Source: Gnetum montanum (Eukaryota > Streptophyta > Gnetopsida > Gnetales > Gnetaceae). From it: a DNA stretch of 64,000 nt. Where the stretch lies: NCBI GenBank assembly GCA_015680685.1, contig MNCI01005011.1, forward strand, positions 62,001 to 126,000. The letters are read 5' to 3'. Position numbers and translations under genes: made by a program. The notes beneath the pieces were generated by a model. It saw only the letters and a program-made list of their open reading frames with translations, made no database searches and was not told the origin of the DNA. The first letter of the stretch is position 1. Every line of letters starts with the position of its first letter. Positions 45,013-57,230 of this stretch are shown piece by piece.

Positions 45013-46990
45013 ATGCCTCTCCTACAAGACTATGATAATGTCAAACCTAGTGAAGAAATTCATTGGAGAACCAACGAATTATATGATAGTGAAAATAGGA
45101 GTACGCAACCTAAAGTGGGGGTTTCTTATAAACATAAACGAAGGCAACATCATCCCAATGCATGAAAGCATAACTTACCTAATGACGATGAACCCCTCCT
45201 AGCCACTACAAGCTTAACACAAATACAAGAGGCTATTCGAATCTCCCGTAGGCATCGTAAAGAGAGCTGTCTACGCAGGCTCGATTTAAAAAACTTCCCT
45301 AATTTCTCAAGAAGCTATGACTTAGATCTGCATCAACATTTACAAGCCTTCTACGATGCTTGTATGTGGAACAACATTGATAACGGTTGGCAAAAACTCA
45401 AGCTCTTTCCTATGACACTCATTGGCCAAGCAAAAGTATGGTATAGATCATTAAAACTAAATTTGATACGATGTTGGCCAACAATGGTAGAAGTCTTTAA
45501 TGAAAGATATCAAACCTACGCAAGAGTGTCAGCCTTGAGGAAACAAATCCAAGAGTGGAAAAAAGCACAACATGAACCCTTGGACATGGCCTTAGAAAGA
45601 TATTATGCACTGTTAAACAACTGTCCAGGCCATGAGTTCTCCAAAGAAAGGCAAATGTACCATATCATTGATGGGCTTCGTAATGCAACAAGAGAAACCC
45701 TAGGGATGTATGCCCAAGGTTAAGTATATGAACTACAAACCCATCAAGTCCAAGAGCTTATTAAGCGGTAGCAAAAGAAGAAGGAGAAATGGCTAGATGG
45801 GAGAGTGTTGAAAAACATTAACAGGACCAAAATCTCAACTCAAAAAAGGTCCATAATTACAAAAAGAAGAAATTAACCAATCTCAAGGAGGAAAAATCAT
45901 CTTTGCCAGTACCATAATCATTAGAGGAAGTCGAGGCAAAGATTAATAAGATGTTGGAATGGATGCATAAAAAGTGTGGAGAATATATCGATATTATTGG
46001 AGATAGAGTTTTGACAACCCAAGAAGTAGGACAAAACATTAGACAATCAGGAAGAAGGGATGAAGAAAATAAGAGCTCAACTGCCAGTCATACGTATGAA
46101 TGCAGCATTTTCCTGTACGATCACCCCAAGGGCCAGTGCCCAATCCTATTACATTTATATGAGCATTGGGGAAGCACGTTACATCCCGAGTTCATACAGA
46201 GATACTATGTTCGATCATAGTGGTAACAATCCTAGTCATGGGGGAAGCCACCCCTAAACTGAAGACACCCTTTATATCATTTGAATCCAAATGCTTATCT
46301 AGTACAATACCATGTTTCTCCATCTAGGCCAACATACTCTATCTCACTGCATTATCATTCTCCTCAATACTATCAGCCCATGTCCTCAACACAACCACCA
46401 CCTTGTGCACCTTACACTTCTCCTAATTTTCAACATTCTCATCCTTTCCCTCCTTCTACATCACCAACAACTGTTCCTAAGGTGTCTACACCACAACAAC
46501 AACCCCTGAACATTACTTGTGCTATGATTGCCAATGGTAGTGAGAAACCTCAACAACATCGAAGACGTCCCTTCTTTAGAAACGACCCTAGGAAGGGACA
46601 ACACAATTCCAAGGCTACTACATCCTCCAACTCCGCACAAGTCCAACACTATGGTGCACCCTTCTCTTCGAACCCGGCACCTCATGTTACTTCATCAGGG
46701 CCACCAACTAACACTCCAACAACCATATGGCCCAATGAATATAGCCATGGAGGATGACATCCTGATCCTTGCATACCATCTCACGGTCACAAACATCATA
46801 GCAGGTCAACTCTTTATCCAAGAACCACATCTCATAAATTGCCCCACTATGCTTACTATAATCAAGTGTGTGAACCCCAATGGGGTAAGTATGACCAAGT
46901 CCCAATATTTCCAACATGCAAGGATCCTGATCTTTCATTTATTAATCCTTGTCATCCCCAACTGTTTAGTTATGGGGGATACCCCCCATT
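45013..46990 (+). pseudogene. Element C gag (Athila-like)
   Basis: The start is the ATG at 45013 (MPLLQDYDNVKPSEE). The capsid region reads YDLDLHQHLQAFYDAC, GWQKLKLFPMTLIGQAKVWY, then MALERYYALLNNCPGHEFSK and HIIDGLRNATRETLGMYAQG up to a TAA at 45721 where a CAA codon is likely. An earlier TGA lies at 45163-45165. The knuckle-like block CSIFLYDHPKGQC (46110) has lost its second Cys. After several frame changes a Pro/Ser/His-rich tail follows (46281-46757). B and D carry the same protein. Confidence 0.75.
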
Positions 46991-46999
46991 CTAATAACA

Positions 47000-48390
47000 A
47001 GCAGGATTAAGAACTACTTTTTATTTTCTTTAGTTTTACAACTTTTTGTTTTCCAGTTTTTCAGTTTTCAATTTCTTGTTTTATCATTTTGTCTTTTTAT
47101 CTTTTTACGTTTTTGTAAGTAATCTCATCGACGAATAAAACACTCATGTGGCTCGTTGTTTGAGGTGTGTTCTATGTTATCGAGTCTCGAACGATCAATT
47201 ATTTGGATAGTGAGCCCATTACACCCACTCATCCATTCTACAAATAAGAGGTTCTATTCGAGGGTATAGTGATATTCTTGACATTCTTAAAACTTAAAAT
47301 TAATTTTGTGTTCATTGTACCCAGAATGAAGAAGGATGGACCAAGAGGGAATGATTAGGGTGTGACATCAAGGGGACTTGAGGATTCTCTTTGGTAACGT
47401 CTGTGGGAGTTATTATGCAACATGGTTGTACTAAGATCCTTGTAGATCTAATGCAAATGGGAGTAAGAGTAATCAAAGGGCACTCAAAAATCCAATGCTG
47501 TTCGAGGGGGTCCCACTAGAAAGACATGCATCCATGCCTAAAGGTTGGCGGGTTCTCTGGATTCAGCAATCGAAAAAAAAGATAAAGAAAGAGAGAAAGA
47601 AGAGAAGAGAAAAAGAAAACGAAAAGAAAAGTGCCACAAAACAAAAATCACTCCTTCCTTGTATAAAACACCAAGTGATCGTACGCCTTGTTGTTATGGT
47701 ACTCTCATAGTTGCTCATCATGGGATGAAACAATGCGATGTCATTGATTAGAGGAATGGACTTGGTCTTGATCTTGGAACGATGGGTTAATGACACATTA
47801 ATCATGATTTACATGCAGAATTCACTGTGCCCTAGATCGGTTACCTCATGTACCAATTTCTACAATCCCTTCTATAGTTCGTCTCATCTTGTTGTTCATG
47901 TAATTGTAGCTCGTGTCTCGTATAGAGTAGAATTCTTACCTCATCTTGGTGATATCTACATGTGTGTGTTTTGTGAAACTAGTATGGATTACATTTAACC
48001 CTTCTAGTGCCTATAGACATTTTAAGGTGTGGTTACGCAAGGGTATTATAAGTTGGAACCTGCTTTGGGGAGGATCCACTTGCATGACTTTTGCAATTTG
48101 TACTTGTTGCATACCACCACATCATCTTATACCCTCTAAGTACTTCATTGCCAAATCTATTCTTTCCTTTATCATAATTTTATCAAACGTTCCTCAAAAC
48201 CAGGTCCTTTTATATGTCACCTAAAAAAACCATGTCTGACATTAAAATTTTAGGGTAACTTCCTTGAAAAGCATTTCTAACTCTAAAATCACACTAAGCA
48301 AAGAATTCAACATTTATTAAAGGTAATGAGTAAGGTATGAAATCATTGAACTTTTTTCAATAACCTTACTAACAATTGATCTCTGTGTGA
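47000..48390 (+). other. Element C interior where pol would be expected
   Basis: No RT, RNase H, protease or integrase motif is visible in any frame. It contains a purine-rich run (47560-47650, Lys/Glu-rich if translated) and T-rich sequence near 47015-47110. This is the replacement or deletion interval of the non-autonomous element. Confidence 0.6.
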
Positions 48391-48396
48391 TTATAG

Positions 48397-48663
48397 ATGA
48401 CCCCTAAGAGAAGACAACAAGGAGGACCTTCTCAAGGTGCAACCAATGGCCAGGGGGAGGCAGAGGCCAAGGATTTCATGCAGAGTAGGAGGCAAAATTA
48501 CTCAACATCCATCATGGAACTCCTGTTATTGCATAATCTGTCCAAGCAGAAGATGGAGAGGTCAGGGCCCAAGCCTATGAAGAGGACTAATTGTTGTTTG
48601 CGGCATGACATGTCAAGACCAATCAAGTGTTTCCACAGCTACCATGTCCATGGAAAGTGCTGA
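48397..48663 (+). CDS. Element C ORF3 remnant (88 residues)
   Basis: The ATG at 48397 follows directly after GTGTGATTATAG, a good splice-acceptor-like site. The product starts MTPKRRQQGGPSQGATNGQG, a basic, Gly/Gln-rich N-terminus comparable to MPSKRIPK in E. The coiled-coil part present in D and E is lacking. The ORF ends at 48663, about 335 bases before the 3' LTR. It is probably not functional alone. Confidence 0.45.
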   Translation: MTPKRRQQGGPSQGATNGQGEAEAKDFMQSRRQNYSTSIMELLLLHNLSKQKMERSGPKPMKRTNCCLRHDMSRPIKCFHSYHVHGKC

Positions 48664-48998
48664 CTCCATCAAACATTGGAACATCAACATGGACAACTCA
48701 TAATCTGTGGATAGAAGAGGAGAAACTTCAGGCACTTCTTCAACAGTATCAATCTTAGAATCCTGGAGTGCAAAACAAAGGAAAGACACCCATGGAGGAG
48801 CCACCACTACCGGAAACCTCATGAGTTCCACAAGTTTTGTCTTTTATGTCTATGTCCAAATTTTGTTTAATCCTCCACTGCGGCATGAATAAATTCCTAG
48901 TTAGTTAATAATCCCATACCTATCCACTGTGTAATTAATTGAACTTTTTCCTCACTTTCTTTGACTCAAGGATGAGTTTTCACTCAGTCGTGGGGGTA

Positions 48999-49806
48999 TG
49001 ATGAGTCGCCATTTAGTTAACTGTGATATCGCGTCAGCCACGATATCATGTACGCAATATCACAGCCTGCATCCTCATCTATAAATAAGAGGTAGACAAA
49101 TTCGATAGGAATTTTTTTAGTTCTTAGTTTAAGTGTTAAGTTTTATGTAGTTCTTCTCTTAACCATTCTCTCCTAGTGTATGCCCGTAGTGTGGTGATTG
49201 TAATTGTACGACATCCTTATTCGAGTGTGACGTACTTGGACACGCACATGACCGGAAATAAAGATCGAGATTGCTTCATCATTGCAGCATTCACTTAGCT
49301 TAATTATTTATTTAATTGTTAATTACTACTTTCTTAGTTAATCTCTTCTCACCTAAACTCCTGTTAAACGTGGAATGAGTACGACTTGATCATGAGAACT
49401 TAAGTGTGACTACTTGGTAACGTAGTAGCGTACCTAGGATCTGCGCTTGGTAATCCCAGTGGTAGTCATGCACGAGGTTCAAGATGTGTAAGGATGATTA
49501 AGGAACGGATGCTCATTGCACTTAGGCTAGCTTAGATTCTCTCTCACCCTTTCTCTCTTAGTCTAGTTAATCTTATTTACCATCATACCTAGGAGTAGAA
49601 TTAGTATAGAAACCAATCATACACCTCATTCTGGACTAAACCATATGTGACAAAGTTAACACTAGTCCAGATGGGAAGACAGCGAACTATGACCTAAGGA
49701 TAATTGTCTAGATATCACAACTAGTCTGTCTGTGGAGTTCGACCGGATCGTGCGTGAAATGCTCGTATTCGTATGGTTGAGTGTAGGGGTACCTCGCCAC
49801 TCATCA
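48999..49806 (+). repeat. Element C 3' LTR (808 bp), with purine tract before it
   Basis: Matches the 5' LTR apart from scattered substitutions and one indel. It is preceded by GTGGGGGTA (48990-48998), the polypurine tract, and followed by the target duplication TCATT. Confidence 0.9.
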
Positions 49807-50172
49807 TCATTGGTGTTCATTAGTAGGCTATTAAGGTTACTGCACTATGGAAACAACAAAGCAGAATCATAGATTGGGTGATCTATCCCTTGTGATCTTC
49901 ATAATTTATGTTTTGTACTTCATGATTTTAATTTGATTTCTATCATTGAACTTAAGATTAGAAATTAGCGTGAAAATTTGAGGTTTGACTTATGAGTGAT
50001 AGTCATAAGCATGGGATTTGATTGGATTTGAATCTAACTGTTTAATGTCTTGATGATTTCTTTGGCTTTTAACCATTCCCCCATGGATATAACTTGTGGG
50101 TTAGTCATAGATGAGGTGACATTTCTACAACAAGAGTAATCTAGCCTTAGAATTTTGGCTAGCTCATCAATT

Positions 50173-50190
50173 TGGCACCATTGCTAGGGA
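50173..50190 (+). other. Element G primer binding site (tRNA-Asp type)
   Basis: TGGCACCATTGCTAGGGA lies three bases after the LTR end CTCATCA. All differences from the tRNA-Asp PBS are transitions. Confidence 0.75.
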
Positions 50191-50839
50191 GGTAGACAAA
50201 GTCAATCTTCATCAAGGATTCAGCATGTTTAAAGATTTCCTTTTAGAATTCAAATTGAATCTTCAAAAAAGATACACATTCTTATATATTCTTTTTAGTT
50301 TTTTTTTTTAGTTTTAGTAATAGTTTCCCTTAATTGTTTTACATGTAAAAATAAAAACAAGAAAATTAGAATCAAGGAAGAAGCACAAGAAAAATCACAA
50401 GAGTTTATTTCCTTAGTTCCCAAAACTAAAGAGAGTTATAAAAAAGTTGCAATCAAAGTTGTAGTTGCATGAAGCATAAAAGCAATTTGCAAATTTTTGG
50501 ATTAATTACTCATGAATGTGCCAAAGAAGAGTGCGCGTGTTAAATGAAATATAATAGGCAACACAAAAATCCAACTTGAATTCAAACTCTTAGAGATATT
50601 ACAAGTTACTATAAACATACTTGAACTAATTTGGAGCAACCTCAAGAAGAACAAGAATAATCTAGTTTTACAAGATAAACTTTTGTCAATATTTTGTTAC
50701 TTCTAAAACCCTTGAGACTCCTATAAAATTAAGAATTTCAACCAATAAGAAGAAAGGAAATCCCACTGAAGCTTTTAACCACGGTGAACCAAAAATATAA
50801 TTTTCATTTTTAGTAGCATTTAATTCACTTTTAGATATA

Positions 50840-52610
50840 ATGAACATTACGATGCAAACCACAAATCTAGCTACAAATGTAGGTTCCCAAAATCTTAACC
50901 TTAGCCAAATATTAAGTAATTTGTCCACTTTGGAAGGGACTACCCAACCATTAAGTACATTAAATGTTCAAACCCCTCTCACCTCAATAGCTACCTCTAT
51001 CTCTATACCAAGCCCCATTGTGACTCCAACCTTGGTTACTTCTTTTACAATTGGGTCTCCTTCACACCATACACCTCCTTCAATTTCACAAAGTCCAATC
51101 CCTTTGTCTTTTGGAAGTATAATTCCTAATATTCCTTTGGGACAATCTTATCAAGGACAAAATTTAGGAAACTTATTAAATTAGATAACACCAAAAATTC
51201 CCCAAGGACTATAATTTTCCTCCATGAAGAAATGTGGAAGTTAAAAATTGATATTTACTACCCATTTTTAGGGGAACTATATATGAAGACCCTATATCTC
51301 ATGTAAGAGAGTTTGAAAGTATGATATATGTTAGCATCTCAAGGGGAGGATAGAACAAAAATGATAGCCTTCATATCTACTTTCAAAGACAAAGCTAATT
51401 TTTGGCTTTAAACCTTGTGAACTCAAATAAGCTCATGGGATGAATTTAAGGTAGCCTTTAGTCAATGCTTCCTCTCCAACGATAGGCTATATACCCTTTG
51501 GAAACAACTTATGAGCTCTACACAAAAAAAGGATGAGGATTACGAAAGTGCCTTTGATATATTTAAGGGTCTATGCCTTAAAAATCCAAACCATGAATTT
51601 CCATCCCACCAATTAATTCAATTCTTTATAGAAGGTTTATTACCATATTATAGATAAAATGAAGATTTTTCTTGTGGGGGAAATATTTTAAATGTGATAG
51701 CAAAAAAGGGTTGGAGAATTATTTACTCTTTAGTAGACCAAAGAAAATGTTGGTTAAAACTAGATATCAAGCAAGGTGTAACCCACCAAATTGACCAATT
51801 GAATAGAAAAGTTCATGAATTAACTAGATTGATTTTTTAAAAAACTCATTTTTCTTAGGAGGAGGTCTACAATTTATGTGGAAATAAGCAACATGATATT
51901 ATAAACTGTCTAGCTTTAGTCTATTGTAATGAAGAAATTCAAGAATCTATAAGAGTCTTTCAAAAAATAATAAATCAACCTCCTTCACTTTTCCAACCAA
52001 GACCATTTTATCAACCATCTATACCAATCTCCCTAAATAATTATAAACCATTTAGAAATTTGGTTAATGAATAATTAGACTGTTTAATCCAAAGTTTAAC
52101 AACATTCTTAGAGGAAAATAGGTAATTTTTGGCTGAAACAAGGAGAAGATTCCAAGATTTGATAAAAAGCAACTTACCTTCTTAGCTTGAACCAAATGCC
52201 TCCAATCAAAGGAAAGGCAGGGAGCAATTACATTCTATTACCACCAAAAGTGGGAAAACTATTGAACCTAGGCTTACCAAGAAAGTTAGCTTCTAAGATA
52301 AAATTGAAAAGATACATGAGGAGGATAAATCACATGAAATGCCTACAGTAAATAAGGACGAAAGTAAAGAGCTAGTGGAGGAAGGAGAACAACCTTCAAA
52401 ATCTTCCTCATCCTTAAATAGAAAAATAATTTTACCATCATTCCCTAGAAGGTTGCAAGAAGAATTTTCCACTAAGGTACATATTGAGAAAATGTTTAAA
52501 GAGTTATATTTACATATTCCTCTTGAGCAAGCTATCAAGGATAAACCCCCTTATGTCAAATATTTGAGAGAATTATGTACAAAAAGGAGAAAGGAAAAAA
52601 ATCCCTAGAT
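50840..52610 (+). pseudogene. Element G gag (Athila)
   Basis: A Ser/Thr/Pro-rich leader (50840-51184, MNITMQTTNLATNVG) is followed by the capsid core in a frame broken only by stops: EDRTKMIAFISTFKDKANFW, SSWDEFKVAFSQCFLS, SAFDIFKGLCLKNPNHEFPS and QLIQFFIEGLLPYYR. A knuckle remnant YNLCGNKQHDIINC near 51870 is a CCHC motif with the first Cys lost. The block near 52430-52610 reads PSFPRRLQEEFSTK, LYLHIPLEQAIKDKPPYVKY and LCTKRRK, characteristic of Athila Gag-Pol between capsid and protease. Stops are TAA or TAG at likely W or Q sites. Confidence 0.75.
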
Positions 52611-52619
52611 AAGTATATT

Positions 52620-53754
52620 TGATTGACAATTTGGTCCAACTTATAAAAAGTCATGAAATTTCAAAACACGAAGATTCTAGAGTTCCTACTATTCCTATAA
52701 AATTAATAGAAAGATTATTAAAAATGCCTTATTAGATCTATGTACTAATATTAATAGAATGCCATATATAATGGCTAAGATAATAGACTTGGAAAATATT
52801 AGGAAAGTAAACATATCAATATCCTTAGTAGATGGCTTAACTATTAAACCTATAGGAGTAGTAGAAGATTTAATTGTGGAACTTGAAAAAGGAAAATACC
52901 TTATGGATTTTGTTGTGTTAGAAGTGAAAGATTTTAATTCTTTCCCAATCATTTTAGGAAGACCCTGATTAGCGACAATGGATGTAATAATTAATTGTAG
53001 ATTAGGATAACTTCAACTAACCTTTGTCAATCTCACATTTACACTTAATATATTTGATAAAGAAAAGGAAGATAGAATAAACCAAGATATTAAAGAAGCT
53101 AGGATTCTCTTTACAATGCCAACATCTATCATGGTTGAGGATAGGAAAATATTAACACTCAATAATTTTGAGGAGGGACACTTAGATCGTTTCATAATAG
53201 AATAACAAAACTTCTTAGATTAAATTTTGAATTTGGGATCAAGAAGCATTGGGGACACTATTCAACCATGAATTAAGGATTCTTTGAGACTTCATGAACT
53301 ACCCAACATTCTTAAGTACATTTTCCTTGATGAAAATAAACCACTAATAATAAATTTCCAACTTTCTAATGATCAAGAAATTAAATTAATCAATGCTTTA
53401 AAAAGGAAGTCCAAGGCATTTTCGAGTTATGAGGATCTCCATTAAGTAATTTCACCCAACATATGTCAACCCCACATCTACTTAGAAGATAATGTTAAAC
53501 CATTTAGAATTCCTCCTAGACAAATCAATCCAGCTTTGAAACAAATTGTTAAAGAAAAAATTTATAAACTTTGGAATGAAGGAATTATTTATCTAATAGT
53601 TGATAGTGAATGGATGAGTCCTATTATGGTAGTACCAAAAAAGGGAGGGAAACGACAAGTTTGTATAGATTATAGAAAACTTAATTAAAGTATAGAAAAT
53701 GATAATTTTCCTCTACCTTATATACACCAAATTTTGGAAGGATTAGAAGGGCAT
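52620..53754 (+). pseudogene. Element G protease and start of reverse transcriptase
   Basis: Protease: NALLDLCTNINRMPYIMAK (active-site loop DLC in place of the usual DLG), then IKPIGVVEDLIVELEKGKYL and FPIILGRP. Linker, then RT: PHIYLEDNVKPFRIPPRQIN, IIYLIVDSEWMSPIMVVPKK, GGKRQVCIDYRKLN and NDNFPLPYIHQILEGLEGH, where it ends at the border of element F. Catalytic YVDD-type and later blocks are missing. The linker region is open for long stretches, so decay is moderate. Confidence 0.8.
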
Positions 53755-54657
53755 TGATGAGTGGATAGATATTCTAACACTCCACCATACAAGTCACGAG
53801 CATTCACACATGACCAAGTCATAATCTGTGGATGGACAATGTAAGTATGTTAGTGGTTGATAATTAGTTCGTGATCGTTGTCTTCTCACATTGAGTTAGT
53901 GAAGTGCAAGTAGTATGGTGTAACTCTCAATGAGGTATATGATATCATGATGTTGTGGACTCAAATTAATTTTAGGTGTTTTCATAATGAAAATGAGAAT
54001 AAAATCTAAATCAAGATGATAATAAAAATAAAGATCTATCCTAGCCTATAGTGATAAGCATCTATTCTTGGCTTGCCATACATGCCTTGGGCTCATGTAA
54101 CCATCACTAGGATTACCAAGTAAATTCACTATTGAACAAATTAAGTGAAGCCACTACTGGGTTACCAAATGATTAAACTTAATGCTCGAAACTAGTCATA
54201 CTTGTTTTGCCTTACTAATGGACATTGGAAAAGTAAAGTACTTAAAAAATGTAAAGAACTTAATAAAAGTAAAAATATTAGAAAATAGAAGTAAACTAAG
54301 TGAGATGATACAGTGGTAAGAAACAATCTTGATCTTTATTACTAATCATGAATCGTGTCTAGGTACAATCCACTTGAATAAAGACTTTGTACAGCTATTA
54401 GCTACCACATTGTGGGCATTTTTTTCTAACTCTAACTCTAAGTGTAACTCATAGAAAGAAATTGCAATAATTTTGCTAACTATTGAATGAAAGTTATTTG
54501 TTTGACATGATGGTGGATTGATGTTTATAGTGATGACTAGGATCCACTACATCGTATTTATGATTACGCAAGTAGAGTTACAACATCGTAGATATGACAT
54601 TATTGATATAATATCATAGATATGATATCGCAGTTGATGACTAATATGGTTTTATCA
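53755..54657 (-). repeat. Element F 3' LTR (about 903 bp)
   Basis: Plus-strand ends are TGATGAGTGG and TTTTATCA. It shares many blocks with E's LTR (CCATACAAGTCAC, GGATGGACAATGTA). The minus strand holds repeated GATATCATA words (54590-54640). The first third resembles B's LTR start. Confidence 0.75.
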
Positions 54658-54699
54658 TATCTAGAGAATTGATTCGAAACTCGTCCTTGAGTTAGAACA

Positions 54700-56060
54700 A
54701 AAGGAGGATAGAGGTTCTTACAAAATTGTGAGGTGTATTTAGACTTTGACATGACTACCTATATATACTACTAATTTGAATTTGAATGATGCATTGTGGC
54801 TTGAGTGCTATTTACAAAATTATCATGCATCACATGATTGATACAATTTTGACAAACCAAAACAAAATGAAAAAGCTCGATGTAGCCTCATGTCCCTAGT
54901 GGCAGTGACTTCTCCATCGGCTTCTTTCCTTGTCATTGGGCTTTGGAATCTAGTATCTACTGAGTAATGTCAGAAGTTTCTTCTCTTCTGATCTAAAATC
55001 ATGTATCGTCCATGAAAATTTTACAATATTTATTGGAGTAGGTACCTCCCATGGGCATGACAATTATGGAAACATTTTGTTTATCTTCACATATCAAGCT
55101 ACAAACTGATGTCTTTCTTCTTAAAATAAACTTGGCCACTTTTCTTAATTCTTGACAGTTGATCATTCTACGGGTCAAGTTTTCTACTAAATCCTTTTGA
55201 TCTTGGTAGCTTACTTTAACCACCTCAAGCTCAGAGTTTGCAATGTGCAATTTTTGTTATGCATCCTTCATGTCTACAAACTTCTTCTTGCACATTGCAT
55301 AAATTGTGACCACTTCGTACTCTAGTTCATTTCTGGGTTTGCTCGCTATTAACATGGCTAAGTTAGCATAATGAAGGTTTACCAACCCCATGTATTTTGT
55401 TAAGTCCTTGATCTACAAGGCTTTATTATTAATTTCTACTTGGTACACGTGGATGAGTCCATTCAGGATTGGTTGCCAATTAGGTGTCTATGTAGTCATG
55501 GAGTTAATTTTAGCTTTAGCCAACTAGATTTCTTTTTCATTGATCTATTTATACATGCCCACTTGGTCTCTGAAGTGCTTTTTTAACCTTTCGTGCTTCT
55601 TGGCCTCATTTTGCCACGTGCTCATCTCAATAGCTGACTTTTGGCGGGTCAAGCAAACTTCTTCCATTGATAGGGTTATGTACTCTCTAGCTATTTCACA
55701 TGTCTTGGTTGACTCTAGAAAATTACTCTCTAAGTTGACGAATACTCTTTTCTAGTACATTCTTTTACTTTTATATATCAGTCAACCTTGTATTCTCAAA
55801 AATAATTCTTTTATTTTCTTCTTCAAGGGTAGTTAGTATTTTGGCATGAGCATATGCTTGAGTTTTGCCATAGAGGCATTACATATTTCCTTTTTTCTTT
55901 CCATTTCTACTTAAATATTTTTGGCCACAAGTTGGGCTAGCTACTTGTTTTTGAATTAATCTAGTTGGTCTGGTACAATGTGTTGTATAGGATCTTGTCT
56001 TTCTACTCTTAAGGTCACTAATTCTACTTAAAGATCCTACACTAAACTAACTCTCTAAAT
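54700..56060 (-). pseudogene. Element F ORF3, coiled-coil C-terminal part
   Basis: The open piece 54999-55250 reads HIANSELEVVKVSYQDQKDL then VENLTRRMINCQELRKVAKF. This aligns with D's IANAKLEVLKKKFIDQRSIT and KSLIKRMNDYLELQNVVKE (16174-16554). The rest is interrupted by TAG and TAA. The N-terminal part is absent. Confidence 0.55.
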
Positions 56061-56064
56061 TGAC

Positions 56065-56221
56065 CAAAAGACAAAAAGACTTCCATCCCGTGTGCCTACA
56101 TGTGTATTTATAAGCTCACATTGCAGATATGATATCGTTGTTGGGTGCGATATTGCATACCTGATATCGTGTATTCAATATCGTGGGTCCGATATTGCAA
56201 CCAGATGAATCACGATTCATC
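56065..56221 (-). repeat. LTR fragment of the B family (U3 and TATA)
   Basis: It ends GATTCATCA like B's LTR. The minus strand shows repeated ATATCG words followed by TTATAAATACAC. The rest of the LTR is missing. It directly abuts F's ORF3 region, so it may be a separate insertion or a rearranged end. Confidence 0.55.
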
Positions 56222-56870
56222 AACTACTAAGACTACCCTTTAAAATTCTTACTTTTTACTACTAAGACTACCCTTAAACCTACCCAAATTGTCGTTTGGA
56301 GTGCCAAAACTAATGTCAACTAGTCATTAGGAAGTCTAGGAAGCTAGGATTCAAGTCAAAATGTATGTGAGATATGTCATGGAGGTGGCAGGGATCATGT
56401 TGTTAGTGTTGAGACTAACATTAGTGTTAGTGCTAATCAATACTTAGAAAAATTTTGGTCCCCAAGGTCTCAAGATCAAATTTGATACCTATGATGTCGA
56501 AAGTGCCTTAGACACACCATTTTGGATCCTATAGGGCCTAATTTAAGGTTGAAATGTAGTTTTGGTATAGGTGGCGTTGGAAGGATGATCCAGGGCTATA
56601 GTTGACACAAGAGTAGTAGTCCAGGGGTGACATTGATGTAGAACTTGCATCACTTCCAATAGTTAAAAAATTTTGGTTCTTGAACTTTTCCAATGTCACC
56701 AAAAATAGAGATCATGAGCTGGGTTATGGGCTAGAATGGTTCCTAGAGGCTTATGAGAGCTAGAAATATGTCTTGTGATATTATTTTTAGGAAGTTTAAT
56801 GCTGAAACTCAGGTAGGAATATATCAAAACCACACTTAGTGTTTATCCTTAGTAAACCAAAAAAGTGGGT
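56222..56870. other. Unassigned old sequence, no gene seen
   Basis: Contains a short direct repeat of ACTACTAAGACTACCCTT at about 56222 and 56259. No coding domain or known element is recognised. Confidence 0.4.
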
Positions 56871-56879
56871 ATAACACTG

Positions 56880-57060
56880 CCCACTTGAGACAACATTATA
56901 ATGTTATAGCAAAAAACTTGTATGATTTGTTTTTACTACCCTCATTGGTGCTTGGTCAATTTATAGAATCTATCTTTATTTTTTATGAAAATGTAATATC
57001 TATCCAATAGATCCTATCGATCTTCAAATGCAGTAAAGCTTCGATTTCTATTTTCATTAT
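56880..57060 (+). pseudogene. LINE 3'-end fragment
   Basis: Matches the LINE tails at 29840-30010 and 32205-32360: GAGACAACATTATAATGTTA, TTGTATGATTTGTTTTT and ATGAAAATGTAATATCTATC. Confidence 0.65.
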
Positions 57061-57094
57061 ATTAGAGGAGGTTTGTTATCAAGTTCTTAAAAGT

Positions 57095-57230
57095 ATCTAT
57101 TCTAGTAGTAAATACTCTTGATTTGAAAACTCCAAGTCATGGGTTCAATTCCACTAAGCAATGCTAAGTTATATATCTTAGGGTATACCTATATTACAAT
57201 TATTTCAAGGTTCCAACACCTTCCTATTCT
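57095..57230 (+). mobile_element. tRNA-derived SINE, copy 6, head slightly truncated
   Basis: It starts CTAGTAGTAAATACTCTTGA, has the B box GGGTTCAATTCC (best copy, near the GGTTCGANTCC consensus), and the body GCAATGCTAAGTTATA and ATCTTAGGGTATACCT. It lies downstream of a LINE tail. Confidence 0.65.

Larger units (their letters stand above)
44096..49806 (+). mobile_element. Element C: complete non-autonomous Athila-related element without pol
   Basis: Full length 5711 bp with LTRs 44096-44871 and 48999-49806, ends TGATGAGT and ACTCATCA, and a perfect 5-bp target duplication TCATT on both sides (44091-44095, 49807-49811). The interior holds a tRNA-Asp PBS, a gag region, a noncoding stretch and a short ORF3. 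No PR, RT, RNase H or INT can be found. This matches the TR-GAG type of non-autonomous element, which depends on a relative's enzymes. It lies in the LTR of G. Confidence 0.85.
42975..50169 (+). repeat. Element G 5' LTR, interrupted by element C
   Basis: The start TGATGAACCCCAAAATT and the end AATTTTGGCTAGCTCATCA are imperfect inverted repeats, and the end is followed by a PBS. Removing element C with one TCATT leaves an LTR of about 1480 bp. The left boundary is inferred from the inverted repeat only, since no second LTR is present. Confidence 0.5.
42975..53754 (+). mobile_element. Element G: Athila-like element, 5' LTR, gag and pol start; split by C and F
   Basis: Plus-strand element. The 5' LTR (42975-50169) is interrupted by element C. 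A tRNA-Asp-type PBS is at 50173, then gag, PR and the start of RT up to 53754, where element F begins. The RT stops right after LEGLEGH, in the middle of the fold. No continuation of the RT is recognisable right of F, so the rest is deleted. Confidence 0.65.
53755..56060 (-). mobile_element. Element F: Athila-like fragment, 3' LTR and ORF3 C-terminal part
   Basis: LTR 53755-54657 plus part of ORF3 on the minus strand. It inserted in the RT of element G (left flank GGCAT). The right side is truncated near 56060, so no matching target duplication is seen. It is closest to element E. Confidence 0.6.

Noticed and set aside
46281-47010. Separate Pro/Ser-rich gene in element C
   Set aside because: It is the frameshifted tail of gag. 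B and D have a matching Pro/Gln-rich tail after the knuckle block.
53755-56221. F and the LTR piece at 56065-56221 as one element with two LTRs
   Set aside because: The 56065-56221 piece resembles B's LTR more than F's own LTR. No PBS or gag lies between, and no target duplication matches.
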